A stretch of DNA of 64,000 bases from Bradyrhizobium sp. SSBR45G (GCF_030159255.1 NZ_BSCT01000007.1:186001-250000); one strand, 5' to 3'; positions 32,148-41,949 are shown, counted from the stretch's first letter. Numbers and translations are program-made. The notes: generated from the sequence alone by a model not told the origin.

Positions 32148-35100
32148 TCAGTCCGACGGCGCCGAGCCGGCTCCGCGCGCCGCCATGACCTGGCGCAGCA
32201 CACGTGACAGCTCGTCGACCGAATACGGCTTGTGGATCAGGCTGAAGCCGTGGCGGTCGCCGTCGGCCAGCACATCACTGTAGCCGCTGTTGAGCACGAT
32301 CGGAATCGTCGGGAGCCGCCGGCGGATCTCCTGGCCGAGCGTGACGCCGTCCATTCCGGGCATGACGACATCGCTGAGCACGAGATCGAAGCCGCCGGGA
32401 TTGTCATCGATGATGCGCAACGCATCGAAGCCGCTGCGCGCCAGCACGGTTCGATAGCCGAGATCCTCGAGCAGCTGCGTGGAGAACTCACCGATCTCGG
32501 GGTGGTCCTCGACCACCAGCACGTTCAAGCGGGCCGCCAGCACCTCCGGCCTGTGCTCGCTCCGCTCGCGCCGTCGCAGCGGCTTCGAGGTGAGCGGCAG
32601 CAGCAAGGTCAAGGTCGTGCCCTTGCCGAGCTCGCTTTCGGCCAGCACCCGGCCACCGGACTGATGCACGAAACCGTAGACCTGGGACAGCCCGAGCCCG
32701 GTGCCGCGTCCGACTCCCTTGGTGGTGAAGAACGGCTCGAAGATGCGGTCGATCTGGTCAGCAGCAATGCCGCATCCGGTGTCGCTGACGGCGATCGAGA
32801 CGAACGGCTGCTGTCCGCTCGGCCCTTGCTGTTCAACGCGGTCGCCCTGGATGGTCAGGACGCCCCGGCCGCTCATCGCGTCGCGCGCATTGGCGACGAG
32901 GTTGACGAGAGCCGTCTCGAACTGATTGACATCGGCGTCGACGGGAAGCGGCCGCGATCGCAGATCGAGTTCGATCACGGCAGGCGCGCCGAGCACGGTC
33001 TGCAGCATGTCCTCGATCTGCTCGATGTGGCCGGCGACGTCGAAGACCTGGCGCTCCATCGGGGTGCGGCGCGCAAAGGCGAGCAGCTGTCCGGTCAGCT
33101 TGGCCGCCCGGTCGGCAGTGTCCGAGATCGCATCCACGTAGCGTCGCATACGCTCCGGCGACAGCTGCCGCCGACGCAGGAGATCGGCCGACGATCGGAT
33201 CACCGTCAGGAGATTGTTGAAGTCGTGCGCGACGCCGCCGGTGAGCTGGCCGATCGCTTCCATCTTCTGGGCCTGGCGGAACGCCTCCTCGGCCTTGCGC
33301 CGCTCGGTCAGCTCCACCGCCTCCGGCACGATGGCGACGACCTGTCCGGCTTCGTCACGCACCGGACGCATCTGGAAATCGAACCACCGCCAGCTGCCGA
33401 CCGGGAGATCGAGGTGCAGCTCCTGCCGGGCCTCGTCACCACGGGCGACGGCGTCGACCAGCGACCTGACGACCTCGGGCATGCCGGGCGTGCCCGCAAA
33501 CCACGGGGTCTCCCAGAACGGCTGGCCCGCGACCTCATGCAGCGGCGCGGCGATCGCCTCCAGCGAGGTCGCATTGGCGTCCAGCAGCGTGCCATCCACC
33601 GACAGCAACGCCTGAAACGTGTAGCTCGCCTCGAAGATCGTCCGCAGCCGCGCCTCCTTGGCCTGCAGCTCCGCGGTCCGCGCCGAGACCTGCGCCTCGA
33701 GCCGCTCGTTCAGCTCGCGCAGCGTGGTCTCGGCCTCGCGCCGCACCCGCGACATGTCGATGTTGGCGCGCACGCGCGCCAGCAGCTCGCGCGCACTGAA
33801 CGGCTTGCTCAGATAGTCGCTGGCGCCGGCATCGAGCCCCTCGACCTTGGCCTCCTCGCCGGCGCGCGCCGAAAGAATGACGATCGGCACGTCACGCAGC
33901 TGCGGGTCGCCGCGCAGCGCCTTCAGCAGGCCGAAGCCGTCGAGCCGCGGCATCATGACGTCGGTCAACACCAGATCAGGGCGCCGCCGCCGAACCGCTT
34001 CGAGCGCGGCAACGCCATCGCTGACCGTTTCCACCTCATAGTCGTCACCGAGCAGGCGGCGAACATAGTCACGCATGTCGGGATTGTCGTCGGCGAGCAC
34101 GACGCGATCGCGACCGGACATGGCGGCGGTCCGAACGCCGAGATCGTCGGAAGACGACGGGTGCGGAACGTCGATCGGACCGTCGCCGTTCAGCCAGCTC
34201 AGCGCCTCGTCGAGATAGGCGTGCGCCCGCAGGTTCGTCACGGCCTCGGTCCGCGAGCTTCCAACCTGAGCCGCCGGCAGATGCGCGACGCCGAGCGGAA
34301 GCCGCACCGAGAACACCGAGCCGCGGCCGTGCTCGCTCTCGGCAATGATTTCGCCGCCATGCAGCTTGACCAGCTCCTGGACCAGCGCCAGGCCGATGCC
34401 GCTGCCTTCGAACGAGCGACCGCGCGCGCCTTCGATCCGGCGAAACCGCTCGAACAGATGCGGCAGCTCACTCGGCGGAATGCCAGTGCCGGTGTCGCGA
34501 ACCCTGAGCTCCGCATGGCGGCGGTCGGCAGTCGGTCCGACCGAGACCTCGATCTCGCCCTCGAAGGTGAACTTGAACGCGTTGGAGACCAGGTTGAGGA
34601 CGATCTTCTCCCACATGTCGCGGTCGACATGGACGGGCTCAGGGAGTTCGGCCGTGTCGATCAGAAGACGCAAGCCCGCGCGGTCGGTCGCCGAGCGGAA
34701 GTTGGAGACCAGCTCGGCTGTGAGGGCCGCGAGATCCACCGGCGCGAACCTCGCCGTCATGCGGCCGGCCTCGATCCGGGAGAAGTCGAGCAGAGTGTTC
34801 ACCAGCTTCAGCAGGCGGATCCCATTGCGGTGGATCAGCGCCAGAGCGGATCGCTGCTCGTCACCGAGCCCGGCGCCGTGGTGGCCGAGCATGTCCTCGA
34901 GCGGACTGAGCATCAGTGTCAGCGGCGTGCGAAACTCGTGGCTGATGTTGGAAAAGAACGCCGTCTTGGCGCGATCGATCTCCGCCAGTGCCTCGGCGCG
35001 GCGCCGCTCAGCCTCATAGGCGCCGCCGTTGCTCACGGCAGCGGCGATCTGTCCGGCGACGAGGTTCAGAAAGCGGGCATAGCTCTCGTCATACAGGCGG

Positions 35101-35999
35101 AACGGGTTGAGCCCCGCGATGACGAAGCCGCCCCGCCCGGCCTCACCGGACGAGGGAATGGGAAGCACCACCGCCTGCTGCGGGGGCTGGCGCCAGCCGC
35201 CGCTCGGAAAGGCGGCGCCGAACAGACCCGGAAGGTCACGCACCAGCACGGCGGCCTGCAGCCGCAGTGCCTCGGCGAGCGGCCATGGCCCCTCCGGCTG
35301 AATTTTCAGGCTCGGCTTGACCGCCGGATGGTCGCGCGGGATGCCGGTCAGCGCCTCCAGCCGAGCCACCTCGCCGTCCGGCTCGGTCATGTAGATCATG
35401 ACAAAGGGAAGGTCGCGCGGCTCCTGCGCCAAAGCGTGCGCGCAGCTCGCGCAGGCCTGGTCAGTGCTGCGCGCCTCGGCCCCGGCATTGGCGAGTTCGC
35501 GCAGCAGCGACAGCTGGCGCTCGCTGATCACCCGCACGGTGTCGTCGGTGTTGGCGCAGAAGATGCCGCCGGGCGATCCGTCATCGTCGGGAATGGGACT
35601 GTAGGAGAACGTGTAGTACGTCTCCTCCGGAAAGCCATTGCGCTCCATGATCAGCAGTTGCGCCTCGACATAGGTGCCACGGTCGCCGCCGCTCGCCTTT
35701 GCCAGCAGCGGACCGATGTCCTCCCATATTTCGTGCCAGACCGCGGAGGTCGGGCGCCCCAATGCCCAGGGATGCTTGCCGCCGATGATGGCCTTGTAGG
35801 CGTCGTTGTAGAGGTAGGTCAGCTCCCGCCCCCAGCCGATCCAGATCGGCTGCTGGGACGTCAGCATAATCCTGACAGCCGTTTTCAAGCTTTGCGGCCA
35901 GTGCTCGGGCGGCCCGATCGGCGTGCTCGTCCAGTCGAACTGCAACATCAGACCGGCGAGTTCGCTGCCCCCGGAAAAAAGCCGTTCGCGCTCGGCCAT
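32148..35999 (-). CDS. Hybrid sensor histidine kinase with two kinase and two receiver modules
   Basis: Numbering below is from an in-frame ATG at 36131 (1327 residues); the ATG at 35999 (residue 45) is preferred because AAGGG precedes it. Domains: PAS-like 65-200, GAF-like 215-370, HisKA with His398 (SNISHEFRTP), HATPase 500-612 (NLVSNAFKF, DTGTGIP), receiver 675-790 with Asp724, linker coiled coil, PAS 826-945, second HisKA with His969 (GGVAHDFNN), second HATPase (NARDAM, DTGCGI), and a C-terminal receiver with Asp1254. No membrane segment is visible, so it senses in the cytoplasm. It probably relays phosphate through several steps to an unlinked regulator. It is divergent from the malic enzyme gene. 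Confidence 0.9.
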   Translation of the reverse strand: MAERERLFSGGSELAGLMLQFDWTSTPIGPPEHWPQSLKTAVRIMLTSQQPIWIGWGRELTYLYNDAYKAIIGGKHPWALGRPTSAVWHEIWEDIGPLLAKASGGDRGTYVEAQLLIMERNGFPEETYYTFSYSPIPDDDGSPGGIFCANTDDTVRVISERQLSLLRELANAGAEARSTDQACASCAHALAQEPRDLPFVMIYMTEPDGEVARLEALTGIPRDHPAVKPSLKIQPEGPWPLAEALRLQAAVLVRDLPGLFGAAFPSGGWRQPPQQAVVLPIPSSGEAGRGGFVIAGLNPFRLYDESYARFLNLVAGQIAAAVSNGGAYEAERRRAEALAEIDRAKTAFFSNISHEFRTPLTLMLSPLEDMLGHHGAGLGDEQRSALALIHRNGIRLLKLVNTLLDFSRIEAGRMTARFAPVDLAALTAELVSNFRSATDRAGLRLLIDTAELPEPVHVDRDMWEKIVLNLVSNAFKFTFEGEIEVSVGPTADRRHAELRVRDTGTGIPPSELPHLFERFRRIEGARGRSFEGSGIGLALVQELVKLHGGEIIAESEHGRGSVFSVRLPLGVAHLPAAQVGSSRTEAVTNLRAHAYLDEALSWLNGDGPIDVPHPSSSDDLGVRTAAMSGRDRVVLADDNPDMRDYVRRLLGDDYEVETVSDGVAALEAVRRRRPDLVLTDVMMPRLDGFGLLKALRGDPQLRDVPIVILSARAGEEAKVEGLDAGASDYLSKPFSARELLARVRANIDMSRVRREAETTLRELNERLEAQVSARTAELQAKEARLRTIFEASYTFQALLSVDGTLLDANATSLEAIAAPLHEVAGQPFWETPWFAGTPGMPEVVRSLVDAVARGDEARQELHLDLPVGSWRWFDFQMRPVRDEAGQVVAIVPEAVELTERRKAEEAFRQAQKMEAIGQLTGGVAHDFNNLLTVIRSSADLLRRRQLSPERMRRYVDAISDTADRAAKLTGQLLAFARRTPMERQVFDVAGHIEQIEDMLQTVLGAPAVIELDLRSRPLPVDADVNQFETALVNLVANARDAMSGRGVLTIQGDRVEQQGPSGQQPFVSIAVSDTGCGIAADQIDRIFEPFFTTKGVGRGTGLGLSQVYGFVHQSGGRVLAESELGKGTTLTLLLPLTSKPLRRRERSEHRPEVLAARLNVLVVEDHPEIGEFSTQLLEDLGYRTVLARSGFDALRIIDDNPGGFDLVLSDVVMPGMDGVTLGQEIRRRLPTIPIVLNSGYSDVLADGDRHGFSLIHKPYSVDELSRVLRQVMAARGAGSAPSD

Positions 36000-36293
36000 G
36001 CCGAGCCCTTGATCGTGCTCTGGTTGCCGCTGGCCCGGCAAACGCGTCCCCATCGAGAAGTGCAACGCGAGAGGAACGCCGGCCTTTTCCCTCGGTTCCG
36101 GTGCCCGGAACGAAAAGTAGCCGGGCAGCATGACGCCCCATCGGCGATAGGGATCGTGTGCGAGGCCAGGCTGATGGGCCGCATCCGAGCTCGACCGCGT
36201 CCTGGTCTGTCGGCACCGCGATCCCCTGCGCTCACCATCCTGGCGCCGTGGTCATTCGTCGCGGGCCGTGCCTGGCCATCGCGCGCAACGCAG

Positions 36294-36315
36294 TTGCACA
36301 ACGTCATTGGTGCAA
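36294..36315. promoter_or_regulatory. Inverted repeat between kinase and malic enzyme genes
   Basis: TTGCAC and GTGCAA arms separated by 10 nt form a 22-bp dyad. It is followed closely by a second dyad at 36319-36347 (GGAAC/GTTCC with inner TCTGT/ACAGA). These are candidate operators for the divergent promoters; the binding proteins are unknown. Confidence 0.4.
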
Positions 36316-36364
36316 CGCGGAACATAATCTGTGTTACAGACCGTTCCCCGCCATCCCGCCGCGG

Positions 36365-36378
36365 TTGATGCCGATCAA
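36365..36378. promoter_or_regulatory. FixK/FNR-type box before malic enzyme
   Basis: TTGATGCCGATCAA is a perfect TTGAT-N4-ATCAA consensus. Its centre is 60.5 bp before the TTG start at 36432, so class II activation would give a transcript start near 36413 and a leader of about 19 nt. Confidence 0.75.
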
Positions 36379-36431
36379 CGCAGGCGCGCTCCGGTATGGC
36401 GGCGCTCGAACACAGGACCTCGGAGACTGCC

Positions 36432-38087
36432 TTGACCCAACCGCAACGCATGAGCGCACCGACGCATCTCACCACCTACGCTTCCCCGCGCGGGCTCGCG
36501 CTGCTGCGCGATCCCCTGCTCAACAAGGGCACCGGCTTCACCGAGCAGGAGCGCGACGCGCTCGGCCTGCGCGGCTTTCTGCCCGCCAGCATCATGTCGA
36601 TGCAGGCCCAGGCGGAGCGCATCCTGGTCAATCTGCGCAGCCTGTCCAACGATCTCGAGAAGTACGTCGCCCTGAACGCGCTGCACGACCGCAACGAGGC
36701 GCTGTTCTTCCGGGTGGTCTGCGACAATATCGACGAGATCCAGCCGCTGATCTACACGCCGACCGTCGGCCTCGCCTGCCAGAAATACGGCCTGATCTTC
36801 CAGCGTCCGCGCGGCCTGTTCATCTCCGCCAATGACCGCGGCCGGATCGCCGAGATCCTCGCCAACTGGCCATACCGCGCCAAGCTGATCGTCGTCACCG
36901 ACGGCGAGCGCATCCTCGGCCTCGGCGATCTCGGCGCCAACGGCATGGGCATCCCCGTCGGCAAGCTGTCGCTCTACTCGGCCTGCGCGGGCATCCATCC
37001 CGAAGAATGCCTGCCGGTCATGCTGGACGTCGGCACCAACAACGAAGAGCTGCTGAACGACCCCTATTACATCGGTCTCCGGCAGAAGCGCCTCAGTGGC
37101 GAGGCCTATGATTCGTTCGTCGACGAGTTCATGACGGCGGCGCGCGCCGCCTTCCCCGGCGTGCTGATCCAGTTCGAGGATTTCGCCAACCACGCGGCGT
37201 TCAAGCTGCTGCATAAATATCGCGATGACGCCTGCGTCTTCAATGACGACATCCAGGGCACCGCGGCGGTCGCGCTCGCCGGCCTGTTCTCGGCGCTGCG
37301 CATCACCGGCGGCAAGCTGCGCGACCAGACTGTGCTGTTCCTCGGCGCCGGCGAGGCCGCGACCGGCATCGCCGATCTCGTCGTGTCGGCGATGATGGCC
37401 GAAGGGCTTTCGGACGCCGAGGCATTGCGGCGCAACTGGCTGACCGATTCGCGCGGCCTCGTCATCAAGGGCCGCGACAACCTGCACGGCCACAAGCTGC
37501 GCTATGCGCACGACCAGGCGCCGATTGGCGACTTCCTGACCGCCATCAAGACGCTCAAGCCGACCGCGATCATCGGCGTGGCCGCAGTCGGCGGCGCCTT
37601 CACGCCGGAGGTGCTGCAGGCCATGGCGGAGCTGAACGAGCGTCCGATCATCTTCGCGCTGTCCAATCCGACCTCGAAGGCGGAATGCTCGGCCGAGGCC
37701 GCCTATCGCTACACGCAGGGCCGCGCGCTGTTCGCCTGCGGCAGTCCCTACGATCCGGTCAAGCTCGACGGCAAGACCTTCGTGCCGCGTCAGGGCAACA
37801 ACTCCTACATCTTCCCCGGCGTCGGCCTCGGCGCCATAGCCACCGGCGCGCGGCTGGTGACGGACGAGATGTTCATGGCCGCCGCCCACACCCTGGCGAA
37901 CTGCGTCACCGGCGCCGACCTCGAGCAGGGCAGCCTGTATCCGGCGCTGCCGCGCATCCGCGAGGTGTCGGCCCATATCGGTGCCGCGGTCGCCGGCGTC
38001 GCGTATCAGAACGGGCTCGCGGCCGGACCCGCGCCGAACGACCTGCTCGGCTTCGTCGAGTCGAAGATGTACGACGCGCGCTACTGA
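36432..38087 (+). CDS. maeA: NAD-type malic enzyme
   Basis: 551 residues from a TTG at 36432 with CGGAG 6 nt upstream. An in-frame ATG at 36396 would lie before the transcript start implied by the FixK-type box, and an ATG at 36450 lacks a ribosome-binding site. Motifs: [41 protein letters not shown] (metal and malate binding), [23 protein letters not shown] and the Rossmann signature [12 protein letters not shown]. The length and lack of a phosphotransacetylase domain fit the single-domain NAD-type enzyme that decarboxylates malate to pyruvate. In rhizobia this supports dicarboxylate metabolism in low oxygen. Confidence 0.93.
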   Translation: MTQPQRMSAPTHLTTYASPRGLALLRDPLLNKGTGFTEQERDALGLRGFLPASIMSMQAQAERILVNLRSLSNDLEKYVALNALHDRNEALFFRVVCDNIDEIQPLIYTPTVGLACQKYGLIFQRPRGLFISANDRGRIAEILANWPYRAKLIVVTDGERILGLGDLGANGMGIPVGKLSLYSACAGIHPEECLPVMLDVGTNNEELLNDPYYIGLRQKRLSGEAYDSFVDEFMTAARAAFPGVLIQFEDFANHAAFKLLHKYRDDACVFNDDIQGTAAVALAGLFSALRITGGKLRDQTVLFLGAGEAATGIADLVVSAMMAEGLSDAEALRRNWLTDSRGLVIKGRDNLHGHKLRYAHDQAPIGDFLTAIKTLKPTAIIGVAAVGGAFTPEVLQAMAELNERPIIFALSNPTSKAECSAEAAYRYTQGRALFACGSPYDPVKLDGKTFVPRQGNNSYIFPGVGLGAIATGARLVTDEMFMAAAHTLANCVTGADLEQGSLYPALPRIREVSAHIGAAVAGVAYQNGLAAGPAPNDLLGFVESKMYDARY

Positions 38088-38096
38088 CTCCGTCAT

Positions 38097-38131
38097 CGCG
38101 GATGCCTCTGGTCAGAAGCATCCGCGTTTTT
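38097..38131 (+). terminator. Intrinsic terminator after malic enzyme
   Basis: A 9-bp stem (CGCGGATGC/GCATCCGCG) with a 12-nt loop, followed by TTTTT. It lies 10 bp after the malic enzyme stop. Confidence 0.85.
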
Positions 38132-38162
38132 CCCGGATATCGTCCGCGTCGCGGACGCCCGC

Positions 38163-39137
38163 CTACGGATCGGAAACGATCGCGTTGGTGGGCGTCGGCC
38201 GGTCGGTGATCTGCTGGCCGAACAGGCTGGCGATCAGTTCGACCGCGACCCGCGCCGTCTTGCCGCGGTCATCGAGGAAGGGATTGAGCTCGACGATATC
38301 GACCGAGCGGACCAGCCCTGAATCGTGCAGCATCTCCATGATGAGATGCGCCTCGCGGTAGGTCGCGCCGCCCGGCACGGTGGTGCCGACACCGGGGGCC
38401 ACGTCGGGATCGAGGAAGTCGACGTCGAAGCTCACATGCAGGACGCCGTTTCGCGCCGCGACCTTGTCGAGGACACGCCGCATCAGCACGCCGACGCCGA
38501 ACTCGTCGATGGCGCGCATGTCGGCGATGCTGACGCGCCGCAGCCGCAGCAGTTCCTTCTCGGCCTTGTCGACCGAGCGGATGCCGAACAATTGGAGCTG
38601 CGCCGGGGCGATGCTCGCCCGCGGCTCGTCGCCGAGCAGGCCGTCGAGGCCGGGCTCGCCGCACAGGAAGGCCGCGGACATGCCGTGCATGTTGGCGCTG
38701 ACGGTGGTTTCGGGCGTATTGTAGTCGGCATGCGCGTCGAGCCAGAGCACGAACAGCTCGCGACCGAGGTCACGGCAATGACGCGCGATCCCATTCACCG
38801 ATCCCATCGACAGCGAATGGTCGCCGCCCAGAAACACCGGAATGGCCCCTGTCTGCGCCAATTCATAGCTGCGGCGCGCCAGCACCCGGGCCCAACGCTG
38901 GATCTGACGATAATGCTTGGCTCTTGCAGGCAACTCATCGTCGAGCTCGGCCAGCTCGGTGATGCCGACGTCGCCATAGTCGATGACATCGAGCCCCAGG
39001 CTTTCCAGCACCGTGACGAGACCCGCGGTGCGCAGCGCCGCGGGGCCCATCAGCGTGCCGCGCACGGATGCGCCGAGATCAATCGGCGCCCCGAGGACGG
39101 CGATGCGATGCGGCGCTGCTGTGTCTGATGGAAGCAT
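38163..39137 (-). CDS. rocF: Arginase
   Basis: 324 residues. The binuclear manganese site is complete: His107 (GGDHS), Asp134, His136 and Asp138 (DAHAD), Asp238 and Asp240 (SFDVDFLDP). The family segments [14 protein letters not shown] and [22 protein letters not shown] are present. It hydrolyses arginine to ornithine and urea for nitrogen supply. It converges on the malic enzyme gene with a terminator between them. No other arginine-catabolism gene is adjacent. Confidence 0.93.
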   Translation of the reverse strand: MLPSDTAAPHRIAVLGAPIDLGASVRGTLMGPAALRTAGLVTVLESLGLDVIDYGDVGITELAELDDELPARAKHYRQIQRWARVLARRSYELAQTGAIPVFLGGDHSLSMGSVNGIARHCRDLGRELFVLWLDAHADYNTPETTVSANMHGMSAAFLCGEPGLDGLLGDEPRASIAPAQLQLFGIRSVDKAEKELLRLRRVSIADMRAIDEFGVGVLMRRVLDKVAARNGVLHVSFDVDFLDPDVAPGVGTTVPGGATYREAHLIMEMLHDSGLVRSVDIVELNPFLDDRGKTARVAVELIASLFGQQITDRPTPTNAIVSDP

Positions 39138-39320
39138 GACGAGATCCTTTCACACCGGCTCGACCATAATAGGTGCCGCGCTCGAATGGTGCGACCCGGC
39201 GCGGCGATCCACCGGATTCGGGACCCGCCACAGGCGACGGAACCAATCGCGTCAGTGGGCATTTCCTGAGCATTGGAGCCACCCGCGCATTCCGCGAACG
39301 GTGGAAGCTCAATCCGGCCG

Positions 39321-39605
39321 ATGAGCGTCGAGAGGGCAACGACATTGAGCAGCGAAACGTTCGAAACACCTCCGCAGCCGGGCGTCGCCGAACGCGCGTT
39401 CGACACCGCAACCGACATGTCGCACTCACTCGGCGAGGTGATGGGGACTCTGAGCGCCGCAGTCGACCGGTTGAGCGCAGCGGTCAAGGACGCGCGCCGG
39501 CCGGGAACGGCGCTGTCCACCTTGAGCGCCATCACGCGGGAGGCACCGCTGACAAGCCTGTTCGTCGCCTTCCTGTTTGGCGTGGCGGTGGCGCGCCGGC
39601 GCTGA
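39321..39605 (+). CDS. Small membrane-associated protein, DUF883/ElaB-like layout
   Basis: 94 residues from MSVERATTLSSETFETPPQPG. A helical middle part (VMGTLSAAVDRLSAAVKDARRPGTALS) is followed by one C-terminal membrane helix (PLTSLFVAFLFGVAVARRR). This layout (soluble helix plus C-terminal anchor ending in Arg) resembles ElaB/YqjD-type ribosome- or stress-associated proteins, but no motif proves it. The gene ends 6 bp before the end of the convergent OpgC-family gene. An in-frame ATG at 39273 is possible. Confidence 0.6.
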   Translation: MSVERATTLSSETFETPPQPGVAERAFDTATDMSHSLGEVMGTLSAAVDRLSAAVKDARRPGTALSTLSAITREAPLTSLFVAFLFGVAVARRR

Positions 39606-39611
39606 GAACGA

Positions 39612-40766
39612 TTAGAATAGTCGCGGACCGCGCCGGTCGAGCTGCGATTCCCACGTCAGCAGCGTGGCGACGAACACCATGATTGCAATGCCGGCGATGC
39701 TGATCAGGAGCTGCATCGCAAAGCCGCTTGCGACGTCTGCCAGCACGACCTGGCCGATGAAGGCCAGCAGCACGCCGATACAATAGATCGACAACGAGTT
39801 CTCGCCGCACCTGATCATCGCCGCCATCAGCGGACGGATCGGGCCATGCCACTGCCGCGGCGCCAGCCGCGACACGGCGAAGGCGAGCGACAGGAAGTGC
39901 AGCAGCCGCACCGGCGCCAGATGGCTCTTGTAGATCGGATAGATCAGGCCGGTGATCGCCGGCGGGATCAGGCCCTCCAGGCTCTTGAACTCCCAGCTCA
40001 ACGCCATGAACAGGCTGAAGGCGAGATAGGCGAGCGCCACGATCAGAAGCGCGCGTCCGTTCAGCAGCGGACGCAGCCTCGCCGTCCCGCCATAGGCGTA
40101 CCAGGCGCCGATCACGAACAGGAACTGCCAGGCGAACGGATTGAAATACAGCTCGCCGCTCGGCCATGCCGGCACCTGCCAGCTGAACATCTGCACCATC
40201 ATGTAGAGCAGGAAGGAGAGCACGAGGGTCACGGTCGCGCTCGTCATCATCAGCCACAGCACGATCGGAAAACAGATGTGCAGGATCGCGAAGGTCAGCA
40301 GGATGTCGGTATTCACCGGCGCAAACTGCAGCAGCGCGACGTGCACGAGGGTTGGACCGGGCTCGCGAAACAGGAACCCGGTATTGGTCTCGTCGACGAA
40401 TCGGGTGCCGCCACCGATGACCCAGACCAGCACCGCATAGGCGAGCAGCAGCACCAGGAAGGCCGCATAGATCTCCCATGCGCGGCGCAACGCGCGCACC
40501 ACCGTCGTCGCCCAGCCCTGCGTCGACAGCGCGCCGCCATAGGCGAGCATGCAGGTATAGCCTGAGATGAAGACGAACACTTCGGACGTGTCGCTGAAGC
40601 CGTAATTGCGCAACGTCAGCCAGGCCAGCGAATTGTCCGGTACGTGATCGACGAAGATGAACCACAACGCCAGCCCGCGGCATGCATCGATCCTGAGATC
40701 GCGATGTCCATTGCTGCCATCAGCCACGGCGCCGGGCTTCGCCAGCTGTCGATCACCAGCCATCAA
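39612..40766 (-). CDS. opgC: OpgC-family membrane acyltransferase
   Basis: 384 residues with about ten membrane segments. The OpgC signature is visible near the N-terminus: RDLRIDACRGLALWFIFVDHVPDN, then FGFSDTSEVFVFISGYT-like YGFSDTSEVFVFISGYT and the later FNPFAWQFLFVIGAWYAYGG. OpgC proteins transfer succinyl groups to periplasmic osmoregulated glucans and similar surface glycans. No glucan synthase gene is adjacent, so the exact acceptor is not shown. The start may be the second ATG. Confidence 0.85.
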   Translation of the reverse strand: MMAGDRQLAKPGAVADGSNGHRDLRIDACRGLALWFIFVDHVPDNSLAWLTLRNYGFSDTSEVFVFISGYTCMLAYGGALSTQGWATTVVRALRRAWEIYAAFLVLLLAYAVLVWVIGGGTRFVDETNTGFLFREPGPTLVHVALLQFAPVNTDILLTFAILHICFPIVLWLMMTSATVTLVLSFLLYMMVQMFSWQVPAWPSGELYFNPFAWQFLFVIGAWYAYGGTARLRPLLNGRALLIVALAYLAFSLFMALSWEFKSLEGLIPPAITGLIYPIYKSHLAPVRLLHFLSLAFAVSRLAPRQWHGPIRPLMAAMIRCGENSLSIYCIGVLLAFIGQVVLADVASGFAMQLLISIAGIAIMVFVATLLTWESQLDRRGPRLF

Positions 40767-41143
40767 GATGAGCCTCCATCAAGATGAGCCTCGTCTGGTG
40801 GCTGACCCGACATGCGCTTCAGGCTGTCCACTGGTCGCGGAACCGCGGCGCGAGCGATACGTGAAAGTGGCCCATGAAGCATTCCGGCGTTGTTTCAGAT
40901 TCCGTGCGTATTGTCTGTAAACCACCTGCGTCGTTTGCGACCACGCGTTCTGGAACCGCGTTGGGAGCCTTCTCGTAAAAAACTCTGCTCGCAAACGGTG
41001 GGGGCAAAGGAACATTGCCGGGATGGTGGTGTTAACCAATTTACTGTCGCGTAGCTGGCAATTGTTCCACTCCCGTATTTACCCGGATTGATTGTAGGCT
41101 GGTAAGACGTTGACTTGCAGTGGAAGCGTTAAAGGGGGGTTCC
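40767..41143. other. Gap without supported gene
   Basis: About 375 bp. A minus-strand open frame (40779-41039) has unusual composition (many Arg, Thr and Ser) and no ribosome-binding site. Nothing else is recognised except the strong ribosome-binding site of the next gene at its right end. Confidence 0.5.
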
Positions 41144-41392
41144 GTGATCCACCGAGGTGTCCAATATACGGTTGTAGCGACTGCTGAACCGGACATTTGG
41201 GAATGGCGGTACGAGTTCGGCGATCAGGTCAAGTCCGGACGAACCCAGACGAGGCTTGCCGCCCTCGCCGCCCGGCGCGTGAAGTCGAAGATCGACGCCG
41301 CGCTCCGTGCAACCCAGACAGGTTCCGTCACGGCTGCCAATGTCGCCGACCGGCTCGAGATGGCAAAGGCCACGTCGCATGGCCTGACTTGA
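41144..41392 (+). CDS. Short hypothetical protein
   Basis: 82 residues from a GTG at 41144, preceded by a strong AAAGGGGGG site. The sequence VIHRGVQYTVVATAEPDIWEWRYEFGDQVKSGRTQTRLAALAARRVKSKIDAALRA combines a small beta sheet with a C-terminal helix. Proteins starting IHRGVQYTV recur in Bradyrhizobium genomes, often in many copies, without known function. An in-frame ATG at 41120 lies upstream of the ribosome-binding site and is rejected. Confidence 0.65.
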   Translation: MIHRGVQYTVVATAEPDIWEWRYEFGDQVKSGRTQTRLAALAARRVKSKIDAALRATQTGSVTAANVADRLEMAKATSHGLT

Positions 41393-41437
41393 CCTGCTCG
41401 GCAGGACGCGCGGCGCGCGATCTGCCTGTCCTCGCTG

Positions 41438-41451
41438 TTGAGACAGATCAA
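41438..41451. promoter_or_regulatory. Partial FixK/FNR-like box
   Basis: TTGAGACAGATCAA keeps the TTGA-N6-TCAA core but has one asymmetric base. Its centre is 39.5 bp from the ATG at 41484, which would leave almost no leader, so its role is doubtful. Confidence 0.35.
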
Positions 41452-41483
41452 GGCCTGCGCGCCGCGGTCCGTCATCATGAGGC

Positions 41484-41687
41484 ATGGAAACTCTCGTTTT
41501 TCGCTGCTCCCAGACGGGATCGAACGTGCAGGTCGGCTTGGCGGCGTCGCCTCTGGTAGACCCTGTCGATGCCTATGAGGTCGTCCCATGTCCAGCATGC
41601 GGACGGCTCCACCTCGTCAACAAGCGGACCGGAAGAACGCTGAGCGACAGGGAGGGCTCGAGATGTCCTACGTTGCAGACGAGCTGA
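41484..41687 (+). CDS. Small zinc-ribbon-like protein
   Basis: 67 residues: METLVFRCSQTGSNVQVGLAAS, then VVPCPACGRLHLVNKRTG. The Cys residues in FRCS and CPAC plus the His in RLHLVN look like a small zinc ribbon. Short proteins of this type, beginning with a TLVFRCPxTG motif, are widespread in Bradyrhizobium; function unknown. Confidence 0.6.
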   Translation: METLVFRCSQTGSNVQVGLAASPLVDPVDAYEVVPCPACGRLHLVNKRTGRTLSDREGSRCPTLQTS

Positions 41688-41797
41688 CGGCGGCTCCCGC
41701 CGCCGGACCATCGCCGCTGCGCCGACTCCGCGCTCTCCTGAAGGCCATCGTCAGCCGGATCGACCTGTCGCATTTTCCGAGGTCCTGCTGCAGCTGA
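41663..41797 (+). CDS. Very short hypothetical protein
   Basis: 44 residues from MSYVADELTAAPAAGPSPLRRLRALLKAIVSRIDLS, a helix flanked by Ala/Pro. GGGAGGG precedes the ATG at good spacing. It overlaps the zinc-ribbon-like gene by 25 bp. The strong ribosome-binding site is the main evidence; no family is recognised. Confidence 0.35.
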   Translation: MSYVADELTAAPAAGPSPLRRLRALLKAIVSRIDLSHFPRSCCS

Positions 41798-41949
41798 TCC
41801 CGACGGGCACGCCACAGCCAAGAGACTGATGGTGAATCGGACACACCAAGAGCCGTCGTTCCCGCCCCCCAATACAAATCGAGCCGTCGTTGTTGTCGCA
41901 GGGCGACGTCAGGCTCGACCCCCACCATTCACAAGATCGGAGTGATCGG

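Noticed and set aside
32232..36368. Very long plus-strand open frame (1378 codons) opposite the hybrid kinase
   Set aside because: It is the antisense shadow of a GC-rich gene; it has no recognisable domain, is rich in Arg/Gln/His, and the minus-strand frame encodes clear kinase motifs.
36375..38096. Minus-strand open frame of 573 codons opposite malic enzyme
   Set aside because: Antisense shadow; the plus strand encodes an unambiguous malic enzyme with cofactor motifs and a terminator.
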